Origin: Cellulomonas persica
Lineage (GTDB): Bacteria > Actinomycetota > Actinomycetes > Actinomycetales > Cellulomonadaceae
Assembly: GCF_007989825.1 (NCBI RefSeq)
Contig: NZ_BJUA01000003.1
Span: forward strand, 124,001 to 188,000
DNA length: 64,000 bases
Direction: 5' to 3'
Shown: one piece after another, positions 9,217 to 17,364 of the stretch
How the letters are laid out: every line of letters begins with the position of its first letter
Position numbering within the stretch: position 1 is the first letter of the stretch
Notes under the pieces: generated by a model
Databases searched by the model: none
What the model was told of the DNA's origin: nothing
The model's input: only the letters and a program-made list of their open reading frames with translations
Made by a program: the position numbers and the translations under genes

Positions 9217-9762
9217 TCACTCACGCTCGCGGACGAGGGCGTCGAGCGCGAGCGCCGTGTTCCAGTTGCGCGCGGTCCCGCGTCGGCCGGCGGCCTTCTC
9301 GAGGATCGGCAGCGTGAGCTTCGACCGACCTTGGCCGTCGGGGTAGTAGGCGTACAGCTCGTGGCTGCGCCACTGCAGCCGCTCCGGCCCGTAGCGCGCG
9401 GGGTCGAACGACTGAGCGCTCGCGGACACGGATCCGTCCCAGGTGACGACGACGAGGTGCGACGGGTCGTCGCGTGCCTCGTCGGGGAACGGCAGCGCCT
9501 CGACGATCGCGTGCCACTCGCGCGCCGTCCTGGTGATCACGGGGACGGCGAACCCCGCCTCGGCGGTCAGCGCCGCGCTGAGCGCGTCGGCGACCTGCGC
9601 GGCGCTGACCGACGACGCGAGCACGACGTTTCCCGAGTTCACGTACGTCTTCACGTCCGTGTACCCGAGCCGCTCGGCGGTCTCCCGCAGCTGCGCCGAC
9701 GTGAGCTTGCGCCCGCCGACGTTCACCGCCCGCAACAACCCCACCACCACGTCCCGTGCCAC
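9217..9762 (-). CDS. DUF1697 family protein
   Basis: A 181-residue member of DUF1697. The N-terminal LLRAVNVGGRK and the block TYVNSGNVVL are the family signature. Function is unknown in the family. GTG 9762 is chosen because GAGAGGAG lies about 7 nt upstream and because the family typically begins right before the LLRxxNVGG block; an open frame to 9954 runs into the tandem repeat between genes and is not supported. It ends about 35 bp before the following ABC region on the same strand. Confidence 0.85.
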   Translation of the reverse strand: MARDVVVGLLRAVNVGGRKLTSAQLRETAERLGYTDVKTYVNSGNVVLASSVSAAQVADALSAALTAEAGFAVPVITRTAREWHAIVEALPFPDEARDDPSHLVVVTWDGSVSASAQSFDPARYGPERLQWRSHELYAYYPDGQGRSKLTLPILEKAAGRRGTARNWNTALALDALVRERE

Positions 9763-9923
9763 CGACGCTCCTCTCGCCTCTGGTTCTCCCGCGCCTCTCG
9801 ACCACGCCTTCGACGCGGTCGACGCCGCAGCGGTCCTGTCGCCGTGCTGCCCGCGCACCTGCGCCGCACGTCGGTCCTCCGCGACGTGCGCCGCCTCCGG
9901 GAGCCTCATCGTCGGCGCCCACC

Positions 9924-9999
9924 CCGAGCCACCATCACGCGCCCGAGCCACCATCGCGCACCCCAGCCACCATCACGCACCCCGAGCCAACATCACCGG
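9924..9999. repeat. Four tandem copies of a degenerate 19-bp repeat
   Basis: Four head-to-tail 19-bp units start at 9924, 9943, 9962 and 9981, each built around GAGCCACCATCACGCAC (14-17 matches between neighbours). The array fills the gap between the DUF1697 gene and the HNH gene and runs through the HNH stop codon at 9973-9975. No function is evident. Confidence 0.7.
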
Positions 10000-11733
10000 C
10001 TCGACCTGCGCCACTGAGCTCGGCACGTCCGGTGGACCCGGGGCGCGCCGCGCTGTCGCGCCGTTGTCTCTCGTCGCGCCGTTGTCTCTGGTCACGCCGT
10101 TGACCTCACGCCCTGCGCGGTCCACGAAGACGTAGAGCTGTGGACCGGGCAGTGGTGTGAGCAGCCGGCCGGACACCGGCTGCTCACCGAGCACGTCTCC
10201 TCGTCGCTGCACGCGAGGCGCGTCCGCTCGCGACCGTCCTTCAGGTGGATCCGCCGGCCCTGGTGGTCCCAGGCGGCGGACGTCGAGGTCGAGGCGGTGG
10301 ACCTCGTGGTGGTGGAACGAGCAGAGCAGTACGGCGTTGTCGAGGTCCGAGCGCCCGGCGTCGCGGTGCCACCACCGGATGTGGTGCAGCTGACTGTGAC
10401 GCGCGGTGGTCGAGCAGCCGTTCCAGGCGCATTTCCGGTCGCGCGCGATCACGGCCGTGCGCTGCGCAGGCGTGAACATCCGTCGACTGCGGCCGACGTC
10501 CAGAGGTAGACCCTGTTCGCTCATGACCACGCGCGTCATGGCGCAGTCGCACAGCGCGGCCGCGAGCTCGGTCCGCGTCAGCACGACCCCGTCGTCGCTG
10601 ACGGCGGGGGGCGCCACCGCGGGCGTCGCGGTCGGCGCTGCCTCGGCCGGCACCGGGACCGCACGCTGCTCGGACACTGTCGGCGCCGCTACGCCGACAC
10701 CGCTGGGGCGACGACCACGGCGAGCCTGCTGATGGCGGCGCACCTCGAGCCACGTCTCAGCGGGCACGAGCAGGTTCACCTGCGCGGCCGGTGCGGCGGT
10801 CGCGCCGTCAGGTTGCGGCGCGTCCGGACACCCGTCCCGTCCACCCCCACGGTCCGCGGGATGCACCCCGGCACGCGCGTCTGGCGCAGCGGCGGCACCC
10901 GCGGGGCGGGCGTCCCCGTCGGGCATAAGGCGCCGGCCCTGGCTCAGCGTGTGCTGGGCAAGGGCGGTCAGTGCGTCGGCCCGCGCCTGGTCGCCCGTGC
11001 GCTCAGGATCGGCGCGGTGCCCGGTGCCCTCGAGCGCCCGGGCGAGCACCTGCCCGGCGAGCGGGTCCAGGCGCCCCTTGAGGAACGTGGCGTCGTGCCC
11101 GTGGGTCACGGTCAGGAAGCGCGCACGCCGCGAGGCCTCGCGTGCATCCTCGACCGCGTCCGGGTCGTGCGCGGCGACCAGCGCGGCCACCGTGCGCGCG
11201 AACTGGCGCTGGTCGGTCTGGCGCGCCTGGTCGATCAGGTGCTCCTGCGTCGCCGGGGAGGCGAGGGCGGCGCTGACCTCGGGACTCGCCTCGGCCAGGA
11301 CACGTCCGAGCACGTCGACGTGGCCGGTGGGCATCGCCTGGTCCAGCACGGCCTGCGCGACCTGGGGCAGCGCGGTCATCGCCTGCGCCGAGCCGACCTG
11401 CCGGGCCGCGCCGAACCTCGTCGTCCCGGTGAGGCGAGCGCGGGTGTCGACGAACGATCTCTCCGCCCCGACCGCCGCAGCCGCCGCGTGCTGCGCGACC
11501 AGGACCGGTGCGCGCGCCGCGGTGACGAGCGCCTCCAGCCCGTCGAGCACGCGGACGCACGCCGCCCTCGTCGCACCGTCCCACCGCGCGGCCTCACGTG
11601 CCGCGACCGCGAGAACCCGCAGGTCGTCGGCGACGTCCTGCAACGCGGCCAGCACGTCCGCACCGACCGGCCGCGGCAGCGCGCTTCCGGCCAGCACAGT
11701 GGCGGGGGAGTGAGCAGCAGAGGCGTCGAACAC
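9973..11733 (-). CDS. DUF222 / HNH endonuclease protein (13E12 repeat family)
   Basis: A 586-residue protein with an N-terminal DUF222 helical region (about residues 1-300), a low-complexity Ala/Pro/Arg linker, and a C-terminal HNH nuclease domain: CAWNGCS, then HHIRWWH near residue 450 and CSFHHHEVH. These proteins are multicopy in actinobacteria and some mycobacterial members are LexA-regulated. GTG 11733 gives VFD, matching the MFD/MFE start common in the family; the GTG lies inside a perfect SOS box and has TAGAAT 7 nt upstream, which fits a leaderless start. An in-frame ATG at 11760 (595 residues) is the alternative, but it lies upstream of the -10 motif. A triplicated 18-bp repeat encodes part of the C-terminus. 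The frame stays open far upstream opposite nirB; that extension is not coding. Confidence 0.88.
   Translation of the reverse strand: MFDASAAHSPATVLAGSALPRPVGADVLAALQDVADDLRVLAVAAREAARWDGATRAACVRVLDGLEALVTAARAPVLVAQHAAAAAVGAERSFVDTRARLTGTTRFGAARQVGSAQAMTALPQVAQAVLDQAMPTGHVDVLGRVLAEASPEVSAALASPATQEHLIDQARQTDQRQFARTVAALVAAHDPDAVEDAREASRRARFLTVTHGHDATFLKGRLDPLAGQVLARALEGTGHRADPERTGDQARADALTALAQHTLSQGRRLMPDGDARPAGAAAAPDARAGVHPADRGGGRDGCPDAPQPDGATAAPAAQVNLLVPAETWLEVRRHQQARRGRRPSGVGVAAPTVSEQRAVPVPAEAAPTATPAVAPPAVSDDGVVLTRTELAAALCDCAMTRVVMSEQGLPLDVGRSRRMFTPAQRTAVIARDRKCAWNGCSTTARHSQLHHIRWWHRDAGRSDLDNAVLLCSFHHHEVHRLDLDVRRLGPPGPADPPEGRSRADAPRVQRRGDVLGEQPVSGRLLTPLPGPQLYVFVDRAGREVNGVTRDNGATRDNGATARRAPGPPDVPSSVAQVEPVMLARGA
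10057..10110. repeat. Triplicated 18-bp tandem repeat inside the HNH gene
   Basis: Units start at 10057, 10075 and 10093; units 1 and 2 differ at one base and unit 3 is more diverged. Being a multiple of three, the array encodes a short repeated GATRDN-type peptide near the protein's C-terminus, beyond the HNH domain, where length variation would be tolerated. Confidence 0.7.
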
Positions 11734-11746
11734 GTGTTCGATTCTA
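11726..11746 (-). promoter_or_regulatory. LexA (SOS) box overlapping a leaderless promoter
   Basis: 11726-11741 is the perfect 16-bp palindrome TCGAACACGTGTTCGA, which fits the actinobacterial SOS box TCGAAC-N4-GTTCGA exactly. On the minus strand TAGAAT (11746-11741) sits 7 nt before the GTG at 11733, and the box overlaps both the last base of that -10 motif and the start codon. LexA bound here would block transcription of the HNH gene until DNA damage. Confidence 0.8.
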
Positions 11747-11848
11747 CGCGAACCGGACATGCGTGCGCCAGACCCGACTGCATGTGCGTCGGGCGACCGA
11801 GAGCGCGCGCCCGTCTCACATCCCGCCTCCCGCCGGTGTGCGAGAAAG

Positions 11849-11864
11849 GTTGCGGTGGGGAAAC
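11849..11864 (+). promoter_or_regulatory. GlnR-like box upstream of nirB
   Basis: GTTGC-N6-GAAAC matches the actinobacterial GlnR half-site pair GTnAC-N6-GAAAC with one mismatch. It is centred about 53 bp upstream of the start site expected from the TACGGT motif at 11898. A further GTAAC lies at 11883-11887. GlnR activates nirB in Streptomyces and mycobacteria, so position and target agree; binding is inferred. Confidence 0.5.
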
Positions 11865-11897
11865 GCACGCACACGTCTGCCGGTAACACGCCGTTCG

Positions 11898-11903
11898 TAC
11901 GGT
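11898..11903 (+). promoter_or_regulatory. Possible -10 motif TACGGT for the nir operon
   Basis: TACGGT fits TANNNT and gives a 5' leader of about 30 nt with GGAG 7 nt before the GTG at 11941. No good -35 hexamer is seen, as expected for a promoter that depends on an activator. Confidence 0.4.
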
Positions 11904-11940
11904 CGGTGCTGTCGTCGTCACCCGTCGGACGGAGCATCCC

Positions 11941-14526
11941 GTGACCCAGCACCTCGTCGTCGTCGGCGGCGGAATGGTGGCGCAGCGCCTCGTCGAGGCC
12001 ATGCGCGACCGTGACGCCGACGGCCGCTGGCGCATCACCGTCCTGGCCGAGGAGCCGCGGCGTCCGTACGACCGGGTGGCCCTGACCAGCTACTTCTCCG
12101 GCCGCGACGCGGACGACCTGGCGCTGGGCGATGCGAGCCTGTGGGACGACCCGCTGGTCTCGTTGCGCCGCGACGACAAGGTCGTGGCGATCGACCGGGC
12201 CGCGCGGACGGTGACGACCGAGCGCGGTCGCACGGAGCCCTACGACCACCTGGTCCTCGCGACGGGCTCGTCGGCCTGGGTACCGCCCATCGAGGGCGCG
12301 GACCTGGAGGGCGTGTTCGTGTACCGCACGGTCGACGACGTCGCGGCGCTGCGCGGCTACGTCGAGCAGCTGAAGGCGACGAAGCCGGTCGTGCGGGGCG
12401 CGGTGCTCGGCGGTGGTCTGCTCGGGCTCGAGGCCGCGGGGGCGCTGCAGGCGCTGGGGGCGCAGGCGACCGTGCTGCAGGTCGGCACGCACCTGATGTC
12501 GACGCAGATCGACCTGGGCGGCGGCGAGGCGCTGCGGCGGCTGATCAACGGCCTGGGCGTGGGCGTCCGCCTGAACGCGATGACGACGCGCATCCGTCCG
12601 CACCGCCGCGGTGGCGTGGGGCGGCTCGACATGGCGGACGGTGGCCGCGTCGACGTGGACGTGGTCGTGGTCGCGGCGGGTGTGCGGCCGCGCGACGAGC
12701 TCGCGCGCGCTGCGGACCTGGTGATCGGCGAGCGCGGCGGGGTCGTCGTGGACGACTCGTGCCTGTCGAGCGACCCGCACATCTCGGCGGTCGGTGAGGT
12801 CGCGTGCATCCAGGGCCAGTGCGTGGGCCTGGTCGCCCCGGGCTACGCGATGGCGGAGGTCGCGGTCGACCGTCTGCTGGGCGGCGCCGCGCAGTTCCCC
12901 GGCGCGGACACGGCGACCAAGCTCAAGCTCGCGGGCGTGGACGTCGCGAGCTTCGGTGACGCGTTCGGCACCACCGAGGGTGCGCTCGAGGTCGTGTGGG
13001 CGGACCCGGTCGCCGGTGTCTACAAGAAGCTGGTCCTGTCCGACGACGCGCGCACCCTGCTGGGCGGCGTCCTCGTCGGGGACGCGTCCGCGTACGCGAG
13101 CCTGCGGCCGATGCTCGGTCGCGAGCTCCCGGGCGACCCCGCGGCGTTCCTGCTGCCCGAGGGCGGCGCGGGGGCGCCGGACCTCGAGCTGCCCGACGAC
13201 GCGAGCGTGTGCTCGTGCAACAACGTCAGCGCGGGCACGATCCGCGGCGCGGTCACCGAGCACGGCTGCACGGACGTCGGCGCGGTCAAGGCGTGCACGA
13301 AGGCCGGCACGTCGTGCGGCTCGTGCCTCCCGCTCGTCAAGAAGCTCGTGGGCACCGAGCTCGCCAAGCAGGGCATCACGGTGTCGTCGGCGCTCTGCGA
13401 GCACTTCGCGCTGTCGCGGGCTCAGCTCTACGACGCGATCCGGGTCGCGGGCGTGACGTCGTTCACCGAGGTCGTCGCGCGGTTCGGCACGGACCTCGCC
13501 GGGCGCGGGTGCGACATCTGCAAGCCCGCGGTCGCCTCGATCCTCGCGACGACCGCGCCCGCGCACGTCCTCGAGGGCGAGCGCGCCGCGCTGCAGGACA
13601 CCAACGACCACGTCATGGCGAACCTGCAGAAGGACGGCTCGTACTCGGTGGTCCCGCGCATCCCGGGCGGCGAGGTCACGCCCGAGGGGCTGATCACGAT
13701 CGGCGAGGTCGCCCAGGAGTTCGGGCTCTACACGAAGATCACCGGCGGTCAGCGCATCGACCTGTTCGGTGCGCGCATCGACCAGCTCCCGCTCATCTGG
13801 CAGCGGCTCGTCGACGCGGGCTTCGAGTCCGGGCACGCGTACGGCAAGTCGCTGCGGACCGTGAAGTCGTGCGTCGGGTCGACCTGGTGCCGGTTCGGCG
13901 TGCAGGACTCGGTCGCGCTCGCGGTCCTCCTGGAGCTGCGGTACCGAGGGCTGCGCAGCCCGCACAAGATCAAGCTGGGCGTCTCGGGCTGCGCGCGCGA
14001 GTGCGCGGAGGCGCGCGGCAAGGACGTCGGCGTGATCGCCACGGACAAGGGCTGGAACCTGTACGTCGGCGGCAACGGCGGCTTCACCCCGCGCCACGCG
14101 CGGCTGCTGGCCGAGGACCTCGACACCGAGACCCTCATCCGCACGATCGACCGCTTCCTGCTGTACTACGTCCGCACCGCGGACCGGCTGCAGCGCACCG
14201 CGCCGTGGGTCGACGAGGTCGAGGGCGGTCTCGAGGGCGTGCGTGCGGTCGTCCTGGACGACTCGCTCGGGATCGCCGCCGACCTCGACGCGCAGATGGC
14301 CCGGCACGTCGAGGAGTACGAGGACGAGTGGCGCGCGACGCTCGAGGACCCCGAGAAGCTGCGCAGGTTCGCCTCGTTCGTGAACGCCCCGGACACCGCC
14401 GACCCGTCCCTGGCCTACGTCCCCGAGCGGGGGCAGGCCCGTCCCGCCACGGCCGACGAGCGGGCCGCCGCCGAGCGCGGCGAGCCGGTGCTCGTCGCCG
14501 GAACCACCCTGGAGGTGCGCGCATGA
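11941..14526 (+). CDS. nirB: Nitrite reductase [NAD(P)H], large subunit
   Basis: Cytoplasmic siroheme enzyme that reduces nitrite to ammonium with six electrons from NAD(P)H. The 861 residues show, in order: a FAD/NAD pyridine-nucleotide reductase module (VVGGGMVAQR at the start, a second dinucleotide fold near residue 155); a BFD-like [2Fe-2S] domain with Cys 424, 426, 459 and 462; and the nitrite/sulfite reductase half with the [4Fe-4S]-siroheme cysteines C644-x5-C650 and C684-x3-C688. Length matches family members. It starts with GTG 11941 preceded by GGAG. Its TGA overlaps the nirD ATG, and it heads a five-gene operon that also makes its siroheme cofactor. Confidence 0.97.
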   Translation: MTQHLVVVGGGMVAQRLVEAMRDRDADGRWRITVLAEEPRRPYDRVALTSYFSGRDADDLALGDASLWDDPLVSLRRDDKVVAIDRAARTVTTERGRTEPYDHLVLATGSSAWVPPIEGADLEGVFVYRTVDDVAALRGYVEQLKATKPVVRGAVLGGGLLGLEAAGALQALGAQATVLQVGTHLMSTQIDLGGGEALRRLINGLGVGVRLNAMTTRIRPHRRGGVGRLDMADGGRVDVDVVVVAAGVRPRDELARAADLVIGERGGVVVDDSCLSSDPHISAVGEVACIQGQCVGLVAPGYAMAEVAVDRLLGGAAQFPGADTATKLKLAGVDVASFGDAFGTTEGALEVVWADPVAGVYKKLVLSDDARTLLGGVLVGDASAYASLRPMLGRELPGDPAAFLLPEGGAGAPDLELPDDASVCSCNNVSAGTIRGAVTEHGCTDVGAVKACTKAGTSCGSCLPLVKKLVGTELAKQGITVSSALCEHFALSRAQLYDAIRVAGVTSFTEVVARFGTDLAGRGCDICKPAVASILATTAPAHVLEGERAALQDTNDHVMANLQKDGSYSVVPRIPGGEVTPEGLITIGEVAQEFGLYTKITGGQRIDLFGARIDQLPLIWQRLVDAGFESGHAYGKSLRTVKSCVGSTWCRFGVQDSVALAVLLELRYRGLRSPHKIKLGVSGCARECAEARGKDVGVIATDKGWNLYVGGNGGFTPRHARLLAEDLDTETLIRTIDRFLLYYVRTADRLQRTAPWVDEVEGGLEGVRAVVLDDSLGIAADLDAQMARHVEEYEDEWRATLEDPEKLRRFASFVNAPDTADPSLAYVPERGQARPATADERAAAERGEPVLVAGTTLEVRA

Positions 14527-14948
14527 CCGTCCTGGACACCCCGCCCGCGGTGACGGCGACGTGGACCGCGGTCTGCCGTCTCGACGACCTCGCCCCCGAG
14601 CGCGGCGCCGCGGCACTCGTCGACGGCGAGCAGCTCGCCCTGTTCCGCCTGGTCGACGACTCGGTCCTGGCCGTGCAGCAGCAGGACCCGTTCTGCGGCG
14701 CGTTCGTGCTGTCGCGCGGGATCGTCGGCACCCGGCACGTGGCCGACGAGGTCGTGCCGACCGTCGCGTCGCCGATGCACAAGCAGGTGTTCGACCTGCG
14801 GACCGGTGCGTGCCTCGACCCGGTCGGCAAGGCGCCCGTCCTGGGTCTGGCTGCTGACCTGCGGACTTGGCCGGTACGTGTCGTCGATGGGATCGTCGAG
14901 GTCGGCGGACCGGCCGTGTCCGACGGGCCGGCAGGGGGTGGCGCATGA
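14523..14948 (+). CDS. nirD: Nitrite reductase small subunit (Rieske-like)
   Basis: A 141-residue NirD subunit that pairs with NirB. The sequence has the Rieske fold pattern (WTAVCRLDDL at the start, SPMHKQVFDLRTGACLDP toward the end) but, as usual for NirD, lacks the full CxH...CxxH cluster ligands. ATG 14523 overlaps the nirB stop as ATGA, and its own TGA overlaps the next ATG in the same way, so translation is coupled along the operon. It is needed for full nitrite reductase activity; its precise role in the complex is less clear. Confidence 0.95.
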   Translation: MTVLDTPPAVTATWTAVCRLDDLAPERGAAALVDGEQLALFRLVDDSVLAVQQQDPFCGAFVLSRGIVGTRHVADEVVPTVASPMHKQVFDLRTGACLDPVGKAPVLGLAADLRTWPVRVVDGIVEVGGPAVSDGPAGGGA

Positions 14949-16225
14949 CGACGATGCTGGGTCTGGACCTGACGGGTCGGCGCGTGCTCGTCGTCGGCGG
15001 TGGTCCCGTCGCGGCGCGCCGCGTGCAGGCGCTCGTCGCGGACGGAGCCCGCGTGCTCGTCGTCGCGCCCGCGCTGTGCGAGCCGCTGCGCGACGCGCAC
15101 CGGTGGGGGCAGGTCGAGTGGCGGTCGCACGAGGTCCGCGAGGACGACCTGGACGACGCGTGGCTCGTGCTCACCGCGACGGGTGACCGCGCGACCGACG
15201 ACCAGGTGGCCGCCTGGGCGTCGCAGCGTCGCGTGTTCTGCGTGCACGCGGGTCGCGTGGCGGGCGGCACGGCCCGCACGCCCGCGACGACGAGCCTCGG
15301 CGACGTGCTCGTCGGCGTGGTCTCGACCGGAGCGCCCGACCCGGGCCGGACCACGGTGGTGCGCGACGCGCTCGCGGAGAAGGTGCGCGACGTGCTCGCG
15401 GACCACCTGCGAGAGGGCCACGTGGACGTGCGGGGCAAGCGGCGCCGCGACGAGGGTCGCGTGGTGCTGGTCGGCGGCGGTCCGGGCGACCCGGGGCTGC
15501 TGACGCTCGCAGGACGCCGCGCGCTCGCGGAGGCGGACGTGGTGGTCACCGACCGGCTGGGCCCGGTCGACGTGCTCGACGAGCTCGCGCCCGACGTCGA
15601 GGTCATCGACGTGGGCAAGACGCCGGGGAACCACCCGGTCCCGCAGCACGAGATCGGCCGCATCCTCGTCGAGCAGGCGCAGCGCGGTCGGGTCGTGGTG
15701 CGGCTCAAGGGCGGCGACCCGTTCGTGTACGGGCGCGGCGGCGAGGAGGTCCTGGCGTGCCGTGAGGCGGGCGTCGCGGTCAGCGTGATCCCGGGCGTGA
15801 GCTCGGCGCTCGCGGCCCCCGCCGCGGCCGGCATCCCGCTCACGCACCGGGGCACGGTCGGCGCGCTGCACGTCATGAACGGTCACGACGGCTGGTCGCA
15901 GGCCGCGCTCGTGGGGCTGCGGGACGCCACGTGCACGGTGGTCGTGCTCATGGGCGTCTCCGCGCTGGGTGAGCTCGCGTCGCGCGCGCTCGAGTTCGGT
16001 GTGCCGGCGACGACGCCCGCGGCGATCGTCGAGCGCGCCACGACGCCCACGCAGCGCGTGACGCGCGCGTCGCTCGCGACGCTCGAGGCCACCGCGCTCG
16101 CCGAGGGCGTCCGGGCGCCGGCGGTGCTCGTCCTGGGCGAGGTCGCGGCGGAAGGGCTGCTCGCACCGCGGCCGGTGGACTCACCCGACGCATCGGACCT
16201 CACAGACCGCACAATGGCGTGGTGA
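14945..16225 (+). CDS. cysG: Siroheme synthase: precorrin-2 dehydrogenase plus uroporphyrinogen-III C-methyltransferase
   Basis: A 426-residue bifunctional enzyme. The N-terminal 165 residues hold a Rossmann fold (RRVLVVGGGPVAARR) like the Met8/CysG precorrin-2 dehydrogenase. From about residue 175 a SAM-dependent uroporphyrinogen-III methyltransferase follows: VGGGPGDPGLLT, then LKGGDPFVYGRGGEE and PGVSSALAAPA. It converts uroporphyrinogen III to sirohydrochlorin; the CbiX-like protein two genes downstream would insert iron. ATG 14945 overlaps nirD (ATGA). Whether the N-terminal half also has chelatase activity, as in E. coli CysG, cannot be told, but a dedicated chelatase in the operon makes it unnecessary. 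Some databases would name it cobA. Confidence 0.93.
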   Translation: MTTMLGLDLTGRRVLVVGGGPVAARRVQALVADGARVLVVAPALCEPLRDAHRWGQVEWRSHEVREDDLDDAWLVLTATGDRATDDQVAAWASQRRVFCVHAGRVAGGTARTPATTSLGDVLVGVVSTGAPDPGRTTVVRDALAEKVRDVLADHLREGHVDVRGKRRRDEGRVVLVGGGPGDPGLLTLAGRRALAEADVVVTDRLGPVDVLDELAPDVEVIDVGKTPGNHPVPQHEIGRILVEQAQRGRVVVRLKGGDPFVYGRGGEEVLACREAGVAVSVIPGVSSALAAPAAAGIPLTHRGTVGALHVMNGHDGWSQAALVGLRDATCTVVVLMGVSALGELASRALEFGVPATTPAAIVERATTPTQRVTRASLATLEATALAEGVRAPAVLVLGEVAAEGLLAPRPVDSPDASDLTDRTMAW

Positions 16226-17364
16226 GCGCCGCCACCACGAGCAGACCCTCCGACCCCGGGATCGACCAGACCCTGGCCGGGTGCGTCGTGCTCATCACGG
16301 CGGACCGCCGCTCCCACGAGCTGACCGCCGCCCTCACGCGTCGCGGCGCGACCGTCCGGCACGCCGCCGCGCTCGGGATGATCCCGCACATCGACGACGC
16401 GGCGCTGCTCGCGGCGACGCGCGACGTCATCGCGGACCCGCCCGACACGGTCGTCGTGACGACCGGGATCGGGTTCCGCGGCTGGGTCGAGGCCGCGGAC
16501 GTCGCCGGTCTGGCCGACGACCTCGTGGAGGCGCTGCGCGGTGCGCGGATCGTCGCGCGCGGCCCGAAGGCGCGGGGTGCGATCCAGGCCGCGGGGCTCA
16601 CGCCGGACTGGGTCGCGGAGTCCGAGACGAGCGCGGAGGTCGCGCAGGTCCTGCTCGACGAGGGCGTGACGGGGCGCGACATCGTCGTGCAGCACCACGG
16701 TGCGGGCTCGGACGGGCTCGACGCGGCGTTCGTCGCGGCGGGCGCGCGCGTGCGCAGCCTGGTCGTGTACCGCTGGGGTCCGCCGCCCGACCCCGCGGCG
16801 GTCGCGGCGTCGGTGCGCGCCGTCGCGGCGGGTGAGGTGGACGCGGTCGCGTTCACGTCCGCGCCGGGCGCGAGCGCGTGGCTCAGCGCCGCCGACGAGC
16901 AGGGCGTCACCGACGAGATCGTCGCGCGCTGCCGGGACGGCGCGGTCGTCATGGCCGCCGTCGGACCGGTCACCGCGCTTCCGCTCCAGGAGCGCGGCAT
17001 CGAGCCCCTGGTGCCGGACCGCGGCCGGCTCGGCTCGCTCGTGCGCCTGATCGTCAACCACTACGGCGGTCTCGAGGCGCTCGAGACGATCGCCGGACCC
17101 CTGCGCGTCTACCGGGGTGCCGCGGTGCTCGGCGAGCGCGTGCTGCCCCTGACGCCGACGGGGCTGGAGATCCTGCGGCTGCTCGCGCACGCGCGAGGCT
17201 CGGTCGTGCCGCGCGACCAGGTGCTCGCGGCGCTGCCCGGGGACTCGCGCGACCCGCACGCCGCCGAGGTCGCGATCGCCCGGCTCCGGGAGGCGACAGG
17301 CTCGCGTGGGCTCATCCGCACGGTCGTCAAGCGCGGTTACCGGCTCGAGCTGGCGGCGCTGTGA
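16222..17364 (+). CDS. Uroporphyrinogen-III synthase fused to a winged-helix DNA-binding domain
   Basis: A 380-residue protein. Residues 1-275 are HemD-like and would cyclise hydroxymethylbilane to uroporphyrinogen III, the precursor of siroheme. Residues 285-380 form an OmpR/PhoB-type trans_reg_C winged helix (LTPTGLEILRLLAHARGSVV, ending in a TVVKRGYRL wing). This matches the mycobacterial protein Rv0260c, which also lies near nirBD. The double function suggests that the enzyme may regulate nitrogen or tetrapyrrole genes. Start is GTG 16222 (GTGA overlap with the previous stop); GTG 16219 one codon earlier is possible. Confidence 0.9.
   Translation: MSAATTSRPSDPGIDQTLAGCVVLITADRRSHELTAALTRRGATVRHAAALGMIPHIDDAALLAATRDVIADPPDTVVVTTGIGFRGWVEAADVAGLADDLVEALRGARIVARGPKARGAIQAAGLTPDWVAESETSAEVAQVLLDEGVTGRDIVVQHHGAGSDGLDAAFVAAGARVRSLVVYRWGPPPDPAAVAASVRAVAAGEVDAVAFTSAPGASAWLSAADEQGVTDEIVARCRDGAVVMAAVGPVTALPLQERGIEPLVPDRGRLGSLVRLIVNHYGGLEALETIAGPLRVYRGAAVLGERVLPLTPTGLEILRLLAHARGSVVPRDQVLAALPGDSRDPHAAEVAIARLREATGSRGLIRTVVKRGYRLELAAL

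Noticed and set aside
11761..15876. Upstream continuation of the HNH reading frame opposite nirB, nirD and cysG
   Set aside because: No motif is present and nirBD-cysG coding is certain on the other strand; the HNH homology ends near 11733.
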